DNA of 64,000 bases from contig SEBU01000003.1 of assembly GCA_004173475.1 (NCBI GenBank), positions 434,001 to 498,000 of the forward strand, given 5' to 3'. The notes beneath the pieces were generated by a model. That model saw only the letters and a program-made list of their open reading frames with translations. It did no database searches and was not told the DNA's origin. Positions 9,607-17,690 of this stretch are shown one piece after another. The position numbers and the translations under genes were made by a program. Within the stretch, counting starts at the first letter, position 1, and every line of letters begins with the position of its first letter. This DNA comes from Gammaproteobacteria bacterium. Its GTDB lineage: Bacteria; Pseudomonadota; Gammaproteobacteria; Pseudomonadales; Cellvibrionaceae.

Positions 9607-9920
9607 AGTCGAAACTCCTCCAATCGCCAAATATCTATAGCAGGCTCTTCATAAGGGTGAGCAGAACGTAGCGACTCGATAGCCGTTTTAATAAGCGCAT
9701 CCTCACAGACGACTTCTACGCGAAACTCAGGGACTTGTTCAAGCTTATCTATCTCGCCAATAAAAGGCTTACTACCTTTCAGTGGACGAAATTGACCAGT
9801 TCCACCAACCTGCCAACAACACTGGTCATAGGAGCCTAAATGACCTGCACCGGCACTAAAGACCGCCGTTTTGACAACGTCGAGATGGGATTCGGGGACG
9901 AAAAAAACAATTTTATACAT
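9603..9920 (-). CDS. YqfO/NIF3-like domain protein
   Basis: This 105-residue protein matches the small CutA-like YqfO insert domain of NIF3-family proteins as a stand-alone protein: MYKIVFFVPESHLDVVKTAV at the N-terminus, GSYDQCCWQVGGTGQFRPL in the middle and LRSAHPYEEPAIDIW at the end. These stand-alone forms are widespread in gammaproteobacteria, and their biochemical role is not established. The stop overlaps the start of the Nudix gene (ATGA), so the two are coupled. The serA terminator hairpin sits directly upstream, so this pair probably has its own promoter in the short gap or depends on read-through. Confidence 0.8.
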   Translation of the reverse strand: MYKIVFFVPESHLDVVKTAVFSAGAGHLGSYDQCCWQVGGTGQFRPLKGSKPFIGEIDKLEQVPEFRVEVVCEDALIKTAIESLRSAHPYEEPAIDIWRLEEFRL

Positions 9921-9925
9921 ATATA

Positions 9926-9963
9926 AAGTCGCTAGTAACCAGTCACCGGGTTACCAGCGACTT
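9926..9963 (-). terminator. serA terminator-like hairpin
   Basis: An interrupted long stem (AAGTCGCT/AGCGACTT and GTAACC/GGTTAC around an 8-base loop) begins five bases after the serA stop on the minus strand. It is followed by TTTATATAT, a weak T-tract, so it may stop serA transcripts only partly before the coupled YqfO-Nudix pair. Confidence 0.6.
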
Positions 9964-9967
9964 AATA

Positions 9968-11143
9968 TTAAATTACGCGCACCGCAATAACATGTTCAAC
10001 TTTTGCGATGGCATCAAGCACTGCCGCTGAGGGAGCTTGTTGTACATCGATAATATTGTAAGCGAGGTCGCCACGGCTTTTATTTACCATATCGACTACG
10101 TTTACATTCTTATCCGCCAGAAGCGAAAGCACATGACCTAGAACGCCTGCCACATTCGAATTGGAGAATGTAATACGAGCACCAGTGCCAGGATTGCGAT
10201 CCATTGATACCGCTGGAAAATTTACCGAGTTTTTGATATTGCCGTTTTCGAGATAATCCATCAACTGGTTGGCGGCCATAATTGCGCAATTCTCTTCCGC
10301 CTCTTCAGTGCTGGCACCGATGTGCGGCATGGCATAAACATCGCTTCTATTGAGCAGTATAGGCTCAGGGAAGTCGCAGATATATTTGCCCAAGTGGCCC
10401 GCATCCAAACTAGCTACAACAGCGTGAGCGTCAACGATGGACTCGCGCGCAAAGTTCAGTAGAACTGAACCTTGCTTCATTACTTTTAAGGTATCTGCAT
10501 TGATCATGTGTTTCGTAGCATCGATCGCAGGTACGTGCAAGGTTACGTAATCTGAACGTGCCAAAAGCGATTGAAGGTTCTCCGCTTTGGTAACCTGATT
10601 GGGTAAGCGCCACGCGGCCTCAACCGAAAGTGCCGGGTCGAATCCAACTACGTTCATCCCCAAAGCCAGCGCTGCATCCGCAATCATAGATCCAATTGCA
10701 CCCAAACCGACGATCCCCAAGGTTTTACCTTGTAACTCGAAACCTGCAAAATTGGATTTTTCTTTTTCTAATAACTTGGACATTTCCTCGGCATCGGTCA
10801 TATGGGTCAAGCCATTTACATACGCCATTCCATTCAAAATGCCGCGCGAACCCAACAACATTCCGGTAAGTACCAGTTCCTTAACGGCATTTGCATTCGC
10901 GCCCGGAGAATTAAATACCACCACGCCCAACTTGCTGTAATCAGACACGGGCACGTTATTAGTACCAGCACCAGCGCGAGCAACCGCTTTTACGCTGGAA
11001 GGTAAAGGCTCACCGTGCAGTTTATGGCTGCGTAAAATGTAAGCGTCCGGAGCGCCGATGTCGCTGGCCACTTCATACTTATCGCGACCAAAGCGGCTTA
11101 AGCCTTTAATAGAAATTGTGTTATAGGTTTTTATTTTGAACAT
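9968..11143 (-). CDS. serA: D-3-phosphoglycerate dehydrogenase
   Basis: This enzyme carries out the first step of serine synthesis, NAD-dependent oxidation of 3-phosphoglycerate. The Rossmann motif GLGAIG is at 146-151, the substrate-domain ARAGAGTNN at 56-63, the catalytic His region MPHIGASTEEAEEN follows, and a C-terminal ACT domain (RITFSNSNVAGVLGHVLSLL onward) suggests serine feedback control. I use the ATG at 11143 (391 residues), which has AAGGA at ideal distance; the upstream ATG at 11176 adds 11 unsupported residues. serC lies next upstream on the same strand but is separated by a strong terminator, so the two genes are likely separate transcripts with a shared pathway. Confidence 0.95.
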   Translation of the reverse strand: MFKIKTYNTISIKGLSRFGRDKYEVASDIGAPDAYILRSHKLHGEPLPSSVKAVARAGAGTNNVPVSDYSKLGVVVFNSPGANANAVKELVLTGMLLGSRGILNGMAYVNGLTHMTDAEEMSKLLEKEKSNFAGFELQGKTLGIVGLGAIGSMIADAALALGMNVVGFDPALSVEAAWRLPNQVTKAENLQSLLARSDYVTLHVPAIDATKHMINADTLKVMKQGSVLLNFARESIVDAHAVVASLDAGHLGKYICDFPEPILLNRSDVYAMPHIGASTEEAEENCAIMAANQLMDYLENGNIKNSVNFPAVSMDRNPGTGARITFSNSNVAGVLGHVLSLLADKNVNVVDMVNKSRGDLAYNIIDVQQAPSAAVLDAIAKVEHVIAVRVI

Positions 11144-11285
11144 AATTTTTTCCTTCTTCGATGTGACCTCATACATCAGGTCGACTTAATTCATTGAGCC
11201 CAACTCTTAACAGCTATGTAGATACTTCTTTGTATTTTTTCGTCGCCCTAAAATCGGCAACGAACTATTCATAATTAGCTATCGA

Positions 11286-11317
11286 ATAAAAAAGGGCCGT
11301 GTATTCACACAGCCCTT
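11286..11317 (-). terminator. serC intrinsic terminator
   Basis: On the minus strand, AAGGGC(T)GTGT-GAAT-ACAC(G)GCCCTT forms a GC-rich hairpin followed by a run of six T, starting 17 bases after the serC stop. This is a textbook Rho-independent terminator. Confidence 0.9.
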
Positions 11318-11334
11318 CAGGATTTGCATTCCAA

Positions 11335-12468
11335 TTATCCTTTAGTGGCTTCTTGATACGCCCAGCTCAACCAAGGCAATAGTGCTTCAAGATCAGCAGC
11401 ATCAACTGTTGCGCCAGACCAAATACGCAACCCGGCTGGAGCATCGCGGTAAGCACCTATATCGTAAGCAACACCTTCTTTATCCAACAGCTTGATCATA
11501 TTTTTTACTTGATCGCCCGTCGTTTTAAGCACGAAGCAAACTGATGTGTTTGAGCGAGTTTCCTGCGTTTGAGGTAGGAAACTGATCCAATCGTTTGCCG
11601 CAACAAATTTCTCCAATACAGCGAGGTTTGCGTTTGAGCGTGCAATTGTTTCTTTTACGCCACCAATTGAGCGCACCCAATCTAATGCATCAAGATAATC
11701 AGCAACTGCCAACATGGAAGGAGTATTAATCGTATCGCCTTTAAATAAACCTTCAGTCACTTTACCGCCACTGGTCATGCGGAATAGTTTAGGCATTGGC
11801 CAACTTGGCTTGTAAGTTTCCAAACGTTCCACCGCGCGAGGGCCAAGAATCAACATGCCGTGCGCACCTTCACCGCCGAGCACTTTTTGCCAGCTGAAAG
11901 TAATTACATCTAGCTTTTCCCAAGGCATGTCCATAGCGAACACGGCAGACGTTGCATCGCAAATAGTTAAGCCTTTACGGTCGGCAGGAATCCAGTCACC
12001 GTTAGGAACTTTTACACCTGAGGTTGTACCGTTCCAGGTAAAAATAACGTCGTTGTCGAAATTTACTTTGCTCAAATCAGGCAGCAAACCGTAGTCAGCA
12101 TTGTGCGCATTTACTGTTAGTTTCAACTCTTTGGTAGCATCGCTCAACCAGCCATTACCAAAAGACTCCCACTGCAGAATATCCACACCACGTTGGCCAA
12201 GCAGAGACCACATCGCCATTTCTACCGCACCCGTATCTGAACCGGGGACTACACCTACACGATAACCCTCCGGCAAACCCAACAATTCGGCGGTGTCCTC
12301 ACACGCACGTTGTAATGCAGCTTTACCAATAGTTGAACGATGTGAACGTCCAAGGGTAGAAACATCCAATTTATCCAGACTATAACCTGGACGCTTGCTG
12401 CAGGGACCAGATGAAAAATTGGGGTTGCGGGGCTTTGTTTGCGGTTTTTGGAAAGGCTGTACTTGCAT
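11335..12468 (-). CDS. serC: Phosphoserine aminotransferase
   Basis: This is a PLP-dependent transaminase converting 3-phosphohydroxypyruvate and glutamate to phosphoserine. The 377-residue product belongs to the shorter, divergent SerC subgroup (N-terminus [16 protein letters not shown], then STLGRSHRS), different from the E. coli-type enzyme. PLP-binding features are FTWNGTTSG, the [11 protein letters not shown] cofactor aspartate (Asp171), and the Schiff-base Lys195 in [10 protein letters not shown]. The ATG at 12468 is followed by a Gln/Pro/Lys-rich leader. It has its own terminator, and the serA gene follows. The 210 bases upstream start after the small-RNA terminator described at 12678-12706. 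Confidence 0.93.
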   Translation of the reverse strand: MQVQPFQKPQTKPRNPNFSSGPCSKRPGYSLDKLDVSTLGRSHRSTIGKAALQRACEDTAELLGLPEGYRVGVVPGSDTGAVEMAMWSLLGQRGVDILQWESFGNGWLSDATKELKLTVNAHNADYGLLPDLSKVNFDNDVIFTWNGTTSGVKVPNGDWIPADRKGLTICDATSAVFAMDMPWEKLDVITFSWQKVLGGEGAHGMLILGPRAVERLETYKPSWPMPKLFRMTSGGKVTEGLFKGDTINTPSMLAVADYLDALDWVRSIGGVKETIARSNANLAVLEKFVAANDWISFLPQTQETRSNTSVCFVLKTTGDQVKNMIKLLDKEGVAYDIGAYRDAPAGLRIWSGATVDAADLEALLPWLSWAYQEATKG

Positions 12469-12677
12469 GTTAATCCTCGAAGGTAGAAAAGGTGTGCATG
12501 TGCAATTACCTACTCATTCTTATGTTGAAGCCCAAGCCACAAAAGTATGAATAAGTCTAAAAATAAGGGGCCGTGATTATGCCAGCTATACGAGAAATAA
12601 CCTAGGGTTGGAAAATAAAACCCGCCTGCACTGCGGAAATAGATGGCGATTTACTGCACCTAACCGAGCTTCGGGGC

Positions 12678-12706
12678 AAAAAAAAGCCCTCTACAATGTA
12701 GAGGGC
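12678..12706 (-). terminator. Intrinsic terminator of the candidate small RNA
   Basis: On the minus strand GCCCTCTACA-T-TGTAGAGGGC is an uninterrupted 10-bp inverted repeat (bases 12686-12706) followed directly by eight T. No protein gene ends just upstream: the GH97 stop is 410 bases away and has its own hairpin. The terminator therefore points to a separate short transcript. Confidence 0.9.
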
Positions 12707-12796
12707 AAGAGGGAGACGTCGATGCATCAACCAGACATCGACGGTGAGAGACTTTCACCATGGCTAATCTTGCACGAGGCGTATCAACCATCTGAG
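12678..12796 (-). ncRNA. Candidate small RNA, about 119 nt, between GH97 and serC
   Basis: This stretch has no credible ORF on the minus strand but has everything expected of a small RNA gene: a promoter with perfect 17-base spacing (12803-12831), three consecutive stem-loops and a strong terminator. The hairpins are GGTGA/TCACC (loop of 7), CGTCGATG/CATCGACG (8 bp, loop of 11) and the 10-bp terminator stem. GGTTGAT occurs twice, once in the unpaired 5' region and once in the 11-base loop, as expected for repeated seed regions. I see no GGA-rich loops (so not RsmY/CsrB type) and no 4.5S, 6S or tmRNA signature. Family unknown; a serC leader with an attenuator is the alternative. Confidence 0.65.
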
Positions 12797-12802
12797 GCTC
12801 TC

Positions 12803-12831
12803 ACTTTATCCACAAATGACAGCGCTGTCAA
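12803..12831 (-). promoter_or_regulatory. Promoter with LacI-type palindromic operator
   Basis: On the minus strand TTGACA (12831-12826) and TAAAGT (12808-12803) are separated by exactly 17 bases, predicting a start near 12796. Overlapping the -35 and spacer is the perfect 14-bp palindrome TGACAGCGCTGTCA (12817-12830), whose central CG resembles operators of LacI-family sugar regulators. The geometry suggests repression of the downstream small RNA. Which regulator binds is not visible; no LacI-family gene is in the window. Confidence 0.6.
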
Positions 12832-13026
12832 CAAATCGCTGAGTTAACCCAATTCATTTAATAAATACGCCAACTATCGCACGAAAATATTTTTTACCGC
12901 TTAATTATTAAACCTCTTTAATGAGAATAACTATTAAATTTAGATAGGTGGGCGCATCCTTTTGGTGCTACTAAAAAGACAATTCAGATATTTATGAAAC
13001 GCATAAAAGCCCTGATTTTTTGAGAT

Positions 13027-13072
13027 AAGCAATCGCGTGTTTAAATTTCAAGTTTGAACACCACGATTGCTT
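13027..13072. terminator. Long hairpin after the GH97 gene
   Basis: AAGCAATCG/CGATTGCTT plus an inner GTGTT/AACAC stem encloses an AT-rich loop, 44 bases after the GH97 stop on the minus strand. The minus-strand side lacks a T-run, whereas the plus side has TTCTCTTTTT a little later. It probably terminates or protects the GH97 mRNA 3' end. Confidence 0.5.
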
Positions 13073-13115
13073 AGGTGATTCTCTTTTTATTGAGTATCGA
13101 TTGCTTTGCAGAATT

Positions 13116-15035
13116 TTATTTAAAAACGGCTACGAATCCGCCGCGAGATTTCATCGCCAAAGTCATGTCTTTACCGCTCGCTATTTCAGCTTGGGTAAAT
13201 TCGCGTTCCGAGTTACCGTCCGTAATTAAAAAACCTTTCTTATCGCCCAGGAAACTCAAATCCAGCGTTACATTTTTTTCTGTTGCTTCAGCATTAATAC
13301 CAGCCACGTACCAGCTGTCACCAGCTTTGCGGGCGAGAATCAGGTATTTGCCGGGAACACCATCAATAAATTTCATGTCATCCCAAGTGCGCGGTAATTC
13401 TTGCAAGAAAGTTTTAACGTATTCGGGCGCTGTGGCCATGCCTTCCGGAATTTCGGCAAAATGCTGGATGCCGGAAATAAATAAAACCGATTCCGCAATT
13501 TCAAAACCATTACGCGTCGTACGTTTAATATTAGGAATGTCACCAAACACCATGGGAGTAAAATCCATGGGATCAAACAAATTACGAGCGAATGGCGACA
13601 TAGCGGCGTGAGTTGCGACCGCGTCCTGATCGGCTTGCGAAAAGGTCGTGAACTCAAAACCTTTTATGGCCTCCATGGTCATTAAGTTGGGGTATGTGCG
13701 TTGCCAACCGCGCGGCAAAGTCGCACCATGAAAATTGATGAGCAATCCGTGTGCGGCCGCGTCTTTCAAAATATCAATGTAATAGGCAATCATTGATCTG
13801 CCGTCACCACCGAAGAAATCAATCTTCAATCCTTTAACACCCATTTCACGCAAACGCGAAAACTCTGCAACACGTTGTTCGTGGGTCAATAACTGGCTTC
13901 TGGGAGTAAACGGTGCGGTATTCCAATCACCCGCCGAGTTGTACCACAAAATAATTCCGATATTTTTTGTAGCTGCGTAATCAACTAATTCTTTCATTTT
14001 TTCGTAACCGATTTTTTTATCCCAATCGGCGTCTACCAAGGTGTAGTCCCAATGCATATCCACTGCATAATCTACAAACTTTTTCTGAACGTCGAATATC
14101 GTGTAATCGTCTTTTAAAATTACCCAGCTCCAGGAAGCATGACCAGGTTGAATTAATTTTTTATCAAATGAAATTGCTTTATCGGCGAGATCAGTACCAA
14201 GGGTAGATTCCATAACTGTCGATAAATTACCTATTGCAATAACCCGCCACGGGGAAACCAAATCAGATGTGGTTTCAGCTAACAAATTTCCACCGGTAAA
14301 CACTTCTGCGGCCATAGGCGTACCAATTTTGTACTCACCTTTCTCAGACTGTTGTTGCAATCGTGAAGCATGAAAGCTCCCATCTAAATTAACTTCAGTG
14401 AGCAACATCCAAGTGTCATTAGTCTTGAATAAAGCGGGAAATACCCAGCCTGCAGGTGATGGGGACGCTGTGCCTGCCGCAATATCCATCAGATAATGTT
14501 CCTCGTACGATGGATTAGTATTGCTCCAGCCAGTTTGTGCGACAGCCATGGGTTGCATCCAGGCTTTGGTGGATTCAGGGAATGCAAAACCAGTCGTTTC
14601 ATTTTTAAACGTGATCAATTGTTTTTTTGGATTCGCGAACTGATAACGAAACGCGACACCGTCGTTTGATGCACGAAACACCACATCCAATTGCTGACCG
14701 GCTGAATTTTTTAATGTATAAGTTTGTTCATTTGCCTGATACGTGATTTTGTGTTTTTTACCAACCATCATCTCGTAACTATCACTGATGGTTTTAACAG
14801 CGGAGGTATTTTTTATACTCACCGACTTCGTAAAATCAGCATCGCTTAATTCAATTCCTAGCGTAGATTCTTTTAAAACCGCTTTACCGGCCCTCGTAAT
14901 ACTATATTGCACAACTCCATTATTATTGCTGAGGTGAACTTGTAAATGTTTGTCCGGGCTTGCGAGATCTTGCGGTGTATTCTTCGCGCAAGACACGAAC
15001 AATAAACAGATAAGGCCAATGTAAATTTTATTCAT
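13116..15035 (-). CDS. GH97-family glycoside hydrolase lipoprotein
   Basis: This 639-residue product carries a lipoprotein signal (LLFVSC, Cys16), an N-terminal beta-super-sandwich and a TIM barrel typical of GH97. The barrel shows YTLVDADWDKKIGY (331-344), IILWYNSAGDW (361-371), GLKIDFFGGDGR (402-413) and TMEAIKGFEF (453-462). In this family Asp at the KIDF position (Asp406 here) is the nucleophile of the retaining branch (alpha-galactosidase-like), while SusB-like inverting enzymes lack it, so I infer a retaining enzyme. It is likely attached to the inner or outer membrane facing the periplasm. It releases alpha-linked galactose or glucose from oligosaccharides. No transporter or regulator is adjacent. 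Confidence 0.92.
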   Translation of the reverse strand: MNKIYIGLICLLFVSCAKNTPQDLASPDKHLQVHLSNNNGVVQYSITRAGKAVLKESTLGIELSDADFTKSVSIKNTSAVKTISDSYEMMVGKKHKITYQANEQTYTLKNSAGQQLDVVFRASNDGVAFRYQFANPKKQLITFKNETTGFAFPESTKAWMQPMAVAQTGWSNTNPSYEEHYLMDIAAGTASPSPAGWVFPALFKTNDTWMLLTEVNLDGSFHASRLQQQSEKGEYKIGTPMAAEVFTGGNLLAETTSDLVSPWRVIAIGNLSTVMESTLGTDLADKAISFDKKLIQPGHASWSWVILKDDYTIFDVQKKFVDYAVDMHWDYTLVDADWDKKIGYEKMKELVDYAATKNIGIILWYNSAGDWNTAPFTPRSQLLTHEQRVAEFSRLREMGVKGLKIDFFGGDGRSMIAYYIDILKDAAAHGLLINFHGATLPRGWQRTYPNLMTMEAIKGFEFTTFSQADQDAVATHAAMSPFARNLFDPMDFTPMVFGDIPNIKRTTRNGFEIAESVLFISGIQHFAEIPEGMATAPEYVKTFLQELPRTWDDMKFIDGVPGKYLILARKAGDSWYVAGINAEATEKNVTLDLSFLGDKKGFLITDGNSEREFTQAEIASGKDMTLAMKSRGGFVAVFK

Positions 15036-15409
15036 GGGAATCTCTCATTTATCGAAAACTTATACCTCGTGAATATTCAAAACACGATAAATCTCAAAAC
15101 AAACTTATCGTTCTTACAAGGCTATTATGAAAAAACAGGAAGAACTCAAAAAACATATTTTACGATATATAATACAAATTGGAAAGATAAGGGCGTTTAG
15201 CTCTTTTGAAGCTGCAAATAAGCATAGCGAGAGTGATTTAAATAAATCAGTATTAATAAAAGACGGGCTTGGACGTAGAAACGTAAGTAAAGGACTTAAA
15301 AAATCCTATTCGTTAATGATGGGCGCGCAAGAAAGCGCAGGTAAATTTTTGAAGAGAAACAAAAGACAAGGACGTTTTACAAAAAAGCGCCCTTTTGGAA
15401 TGATTATTC
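15036..15409. other. Gene-free stretch upstream of GH97
   Basis: This is AT-rich sequence between the GH97 start and the stop of the HEAT-repeat gene. It should hold the GH97 promoter, but no -35/-10 pair convinces me. A plus-strand ORF begins at 15127, but it is lysine-rich in an AT-rich context and runs antisense into the HEAT gene, so I do not call it. Confidence 0.5.
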
Positions 15410-16357
15410 TTAAGGAATTTGTGTCATGGGTAAGTCTGCCGAGATATCTGCAACGGACAACATCGTTCGCGCGCTGTCACTCAAATTTTGCAAATCGCCA
15501 ACAACTTCTTTCGCCAATGTGCTCACCGCAGGATCGGGATCATTTTCTAAACCTTCAACATATGCCACATGCGTCTGATTCCCCGTGGCACGCAACGCCA
15601 AAAGTGCGTTCAATTTCACATCAATATTGGGATCGTTGAGTAGCGGAGTTATAGCGTTCGCTGCGCTCATACTGCGAGTTTTTGCAAGTTGGGTGAGCGC
15701 TCGCTGACGCTCCAGGGGATTTTCACTTTTTAATTGAGATTGCGCTTCAGTAATTTGATTATCGATTAAGGAATTATTACCTCTATTCGATAACACTTGC
15801 GCGATAACGCGTTTCAAATCTGGATTGGTTTGTGTGCTGTACATGGACTGCAGCATGTAATCCGGGACAATCTCGCGATTGCTCGCCATATCAACGATGC
15901 TTTTACTTACAACCGCAATTTTTTCTTCTGTGGGATTTGCAGCCAATAAATCATTCACCTTTTCGGAAAATGATCTTGGGTCGCTTTCTGATTTTGTTCC
16001 TAAATCTCTCAATGCTTGAGTGCCATTAAAATCACTACCCACCGAGGCTTGCATATTGTCATTTGGCGGAAAAACTGGATTGGTGTCTTGCGTGGTTTGC
16101 TTACATATCTCTGTTAAAGTGTTGACGGTGACCAAGCTACTTTTGTCATTCTGACGTAACGCCAACACTCGCAAGCTTTTTAAATTCGCTTCTTTTTGTG
16201 CTAGTGATGTTTCCAAATCCTTAACGTGATTTTCCAGCGATAGAATCGTCTGGTCTTTATCGGAGTCGCCGGCTAACAAGTAGCCAGCTACCCAAAATAA
16301 AATAGCGCCTATGATTCCAGCAAATAGTAAACTTTTGCCTGATTGGTCGATTGCCAT
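15410..16357 (-). CDS. Membrane-anchored coiled-coil/HEAT-repeat protein
   Basis: The 315-residue product starts with an N-terminal membrane anchor (LLFAGIIGAILFWVAGYLLA, residues 10-29), then a coiled coil (ILSLENHVKDLETSLAQKEA). A variable linker follows, then a C-terminal set of HEAT-like helices (PLERQRALTQLAKTRSMSAA, DPNIDVKLNALLALRATG, DPDPAVSTLAKEVVGDL). Such an architecture suggests a periplasmic-facing scaffold for protein interactions; no catalytic motif is present and no specific function can be given. GAGAGG lies about seven bases before the ATG. Upstream lies the TTTTTC microsatellite, so expression could vary with its length. Confidence 0.75.
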   Translation of the reverse strand: MAIDQSGKSLLFAGIIGAILFWVAGYLLAGDSDKDQTILSLENHVKDLETSLAQKEANLKSLRVLALRQNDKSSLVTVNTLTEICKQTTQDTNPVFPPNDNMQASVGSDFNGTQALRDLGTKSESDPRSFSEKVNDLLAANPTEEKIAVVSKSIVDMASNREIVPDYMLQSMYSTQTNPDLKRVIAQVLSNRGNNSLIDNQITEAQSQLKSENPLERQRALTQLAKTRSMSAANAITPLLNDPNIDVKLNALLALRATGNQTHVAYVEGLENDPDPAVSTLAKEVVGDLQNLSDSARTMLSVADISADLPMTQIP

Positions 16358-16481
16358 AGTCGCATGCCTCTCAAATATTTTTTATTAAACGCTTTGTTTT
16401 TCCAACGCTTTTATTTTTTAGTAGGGCGAGCTTCTTTTACTCTTTCTTCTCTATGATTTCCTTCTTTATTCTTGCTTCGTT

Positions 16482-16535
16482 TTTTTCTTTTTCTTTTTCT
16501 TTTTCTTTTTCTTTTTCTTTTTCTTTTTCTTTTTC
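16482..16535. repeat. Hexanucleotide microsatellite (TTTTTC)9
   Basis: Nine uninterrupted TTTTTC units (GAAAAA on the minus strand) lie between the xylanase terminator and the HEAT-repeat gene, about 125 bases upstream of its ATG. Perfect tandem repeats of this length are prone to slipped-strand changes. The tract is purine-rich on the mRNA-sense strand of the flanking genes and could change promoter spacing or mRNA structure. Confidence 0.97.
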
Positions 16536-16553
16536 TTCAATATTTTCAGGATT

Positions 16554-16580
16554 AAAAAAAGGGGCAAGACCAGGCCCCTT
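16554..16580 (-). terminator. Xylanase intrinsic terminator
   Basis: On the minus strand AGGGGC-CTGGTCTT-GCCCCT is followed by seven T, about 28 bases after the xylanase stop. It is a strong Rho-independent terminator. Confidence 0.9.
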
Positions 16581-16607
16581 TTCTTTTTAAATCAAACGAT
16601 AGTGATA

Positions 16608-17690
16608 TTACAGATTGCCGTAACCTATAGCGCCGTTACAGTGCATCCACTCGCTCATACCGCTACCACCACCACAAGCGTTATTTTGGAATACGCCAGT
16701 GTTGTAGCTTTGTGCTTCAGATTGACGAACAGAACCATTTACACTGATGTAATCAATTTGCACATCGCGAGTACCGCCGTCATTGGTGTATTCAACCAAA
16801 CTTCCGCCGCTCAAGCTGGTGCTTGCTGTGTAGTTAGTCATAGTAGTCGACAGAGTCCAGGTTTGAACTGCAGTGCCATTCACTTTGAGAGTGATACTCT
16901 CGCCACCAGCAGCACCTCTTGCACGAACTACAACCGTCTTGCTGCCGGTACCGCCACTGCTGCTTGAACTTGAGCTTGAACTGCTGCTAGCAGCGCCCTC
17001 ACCGATGCTCAAATCGGAGTTACCGTTACTTTGGTAGCCTTCGGTCGCAAGGATTTGATAATCATGAGTACCCAAGTTCAAACCTTTACTTCTCCAGAAG
17101 TTTGCATGGTTAGCAAAAGTTACTGTACCGGAGATGTTGCCAAAACCTTTCTTCGGATTTCTCACGCTGAAATACTGATAGAACGTTGTATTGCCATCGA
17201 TTGATGGTTGGTTTTGACGCAAGCAACGACGAACGTTATAAGTTGCACCATCACTTACGAAACTACCGAAGTCAGTACCGCCTGAACAGTTGGACGGATT
17301 GTATGAACCGTAACTTTCAATTACGTAGTATTCGATCAATGGGCTTCTAGTCCAGCCGTAAAGAGCAATATAGGTATTTTGGCTGTCGCTTCCACCGTAG
17401 TAGCCGGTATAGCTAACAGTTCTTGAGCTGTTACCAGGCTTCCAACCTTTTCCGCCTACCCAGTTATTGGTGTTATTGGTCCATTGAGAACCGTAACGGC
17501 CACCTCCGTAGAGAGTCATGGACGCACTACCAGAGTCTTTCCAGAACGAGAAATAAAACCCGTTATTTGTACCCGTCAAATTGCTTGTTAACACTTGTTG
17601 GGCGCTAGCAGATGTTGCGCAAGTAACTGCCGCAACTGCTAATGAAACTTGACCAACTTTTTTGCACAGATTAATTAACGAACTTTTCAT
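16608..17690 (-). CDS. GH11 endo-1,4-beta-xylanase with C-terminal CBM60
   Basis: This is a secreted xylanase of 360 residues from the ATG at 17690; the upstream start at 17747 only adds non-signal residues. Signal peptide 1-30 (cleavage SASA-QQ) is followed by a GH11 jelly roll with nucleophile Glu120 (PLIEYYVIESYG) and acid/base Glu217 (ILATEGYQSNG). A 13-residue serine linker comes at 235-245 and then a CBM60-like module at about 249-360 (VVVRARGAAGGESITLKV, DYISVNGSVRQSEAQSYN, Cys339/Cys351). It cleaves internal xylan bonds outside the cell. Export via Sec and the type II system is usual for this architecture. The CE4 gene upstream carries a related CBM60, so the two probably act together. 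Confidence 0.96.
   Translation of the reverse strand: MKSSLINLCKKVGQVSLAVAAVTCATSASAQQVLTSNLTGTNNGFYFSFWKDSGSASMTLYGGGRYGSQWTNNTNNWVGGKGWKPGNSSRTVSYTGYYGGSDSQNTYIALYGWTRSPLIEYYVIESYGSYNPSNCSGGTDFGSFVSDGATYNVRRCLRQNQPSIDGNTTFYQYFSVRNPKKGFGNISGTVTFANHANFWRSKGLNLGTHDYQILATEGYQSNGNSDLSIGEGAASSSSSSSSSSSGGTGSKTVVVRARGAAGGESITLKVNGTAVQTWTLSTTMTNYTASTSLSGGSLVEYTNDGGTRDVQIDYISVNGSVRQSEAQSYNTGVFQNNACGGGSGMSEWMHCNGAIGYGNL

Larger units (their letters stand above)
16440..16586 (-). other. Stop-to-stop frame across the microsatellite, no start codon
   Basis: On the minus strand the frame between stops at 16587 and 16437 reads a hydrophobic start (APFFNPENIEE), then alternating Lys-Glu from the hexamer, then NEARIKKEIIEKKE. 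It has no ATG, GTG or TTG in a useful place and includes the xylanase terminator, so it is probably not a gene. It is recorded because repeat-length changes (units of 6) would keep this frame open. Confidence 0.25.

Noticed and set aside
12678-12796. Identification of the small RNA as CsrB/RsmZ, 4.5S or 6S RNA
   Set aside because: No GGA motifs in loops, no GGAAGGAAGC-type SRP core, and too short for 6S.
12608-12847. Plus-strand ORF of 79 codons
   Set aside because: It runs through the hairpins, terminator and promoter of the candidate small RNA; no RBS and no recognisable protein features.
13075-13611. Plus-strand ORF of 178 codons
   Set aside because: Antisense to the C-terminal part of the GH97 gene and without an RBS or domain.
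15127-15639. Plus-strand ORF of 170 codons starting MKKQEELKK with AAGG before the ATG
   Set aside because: Its last 230 bases run antisense through the well-supported HEAT-repeat gene, its content is lysine-rich as expected from AT-rich DNA, and no domain is visible.
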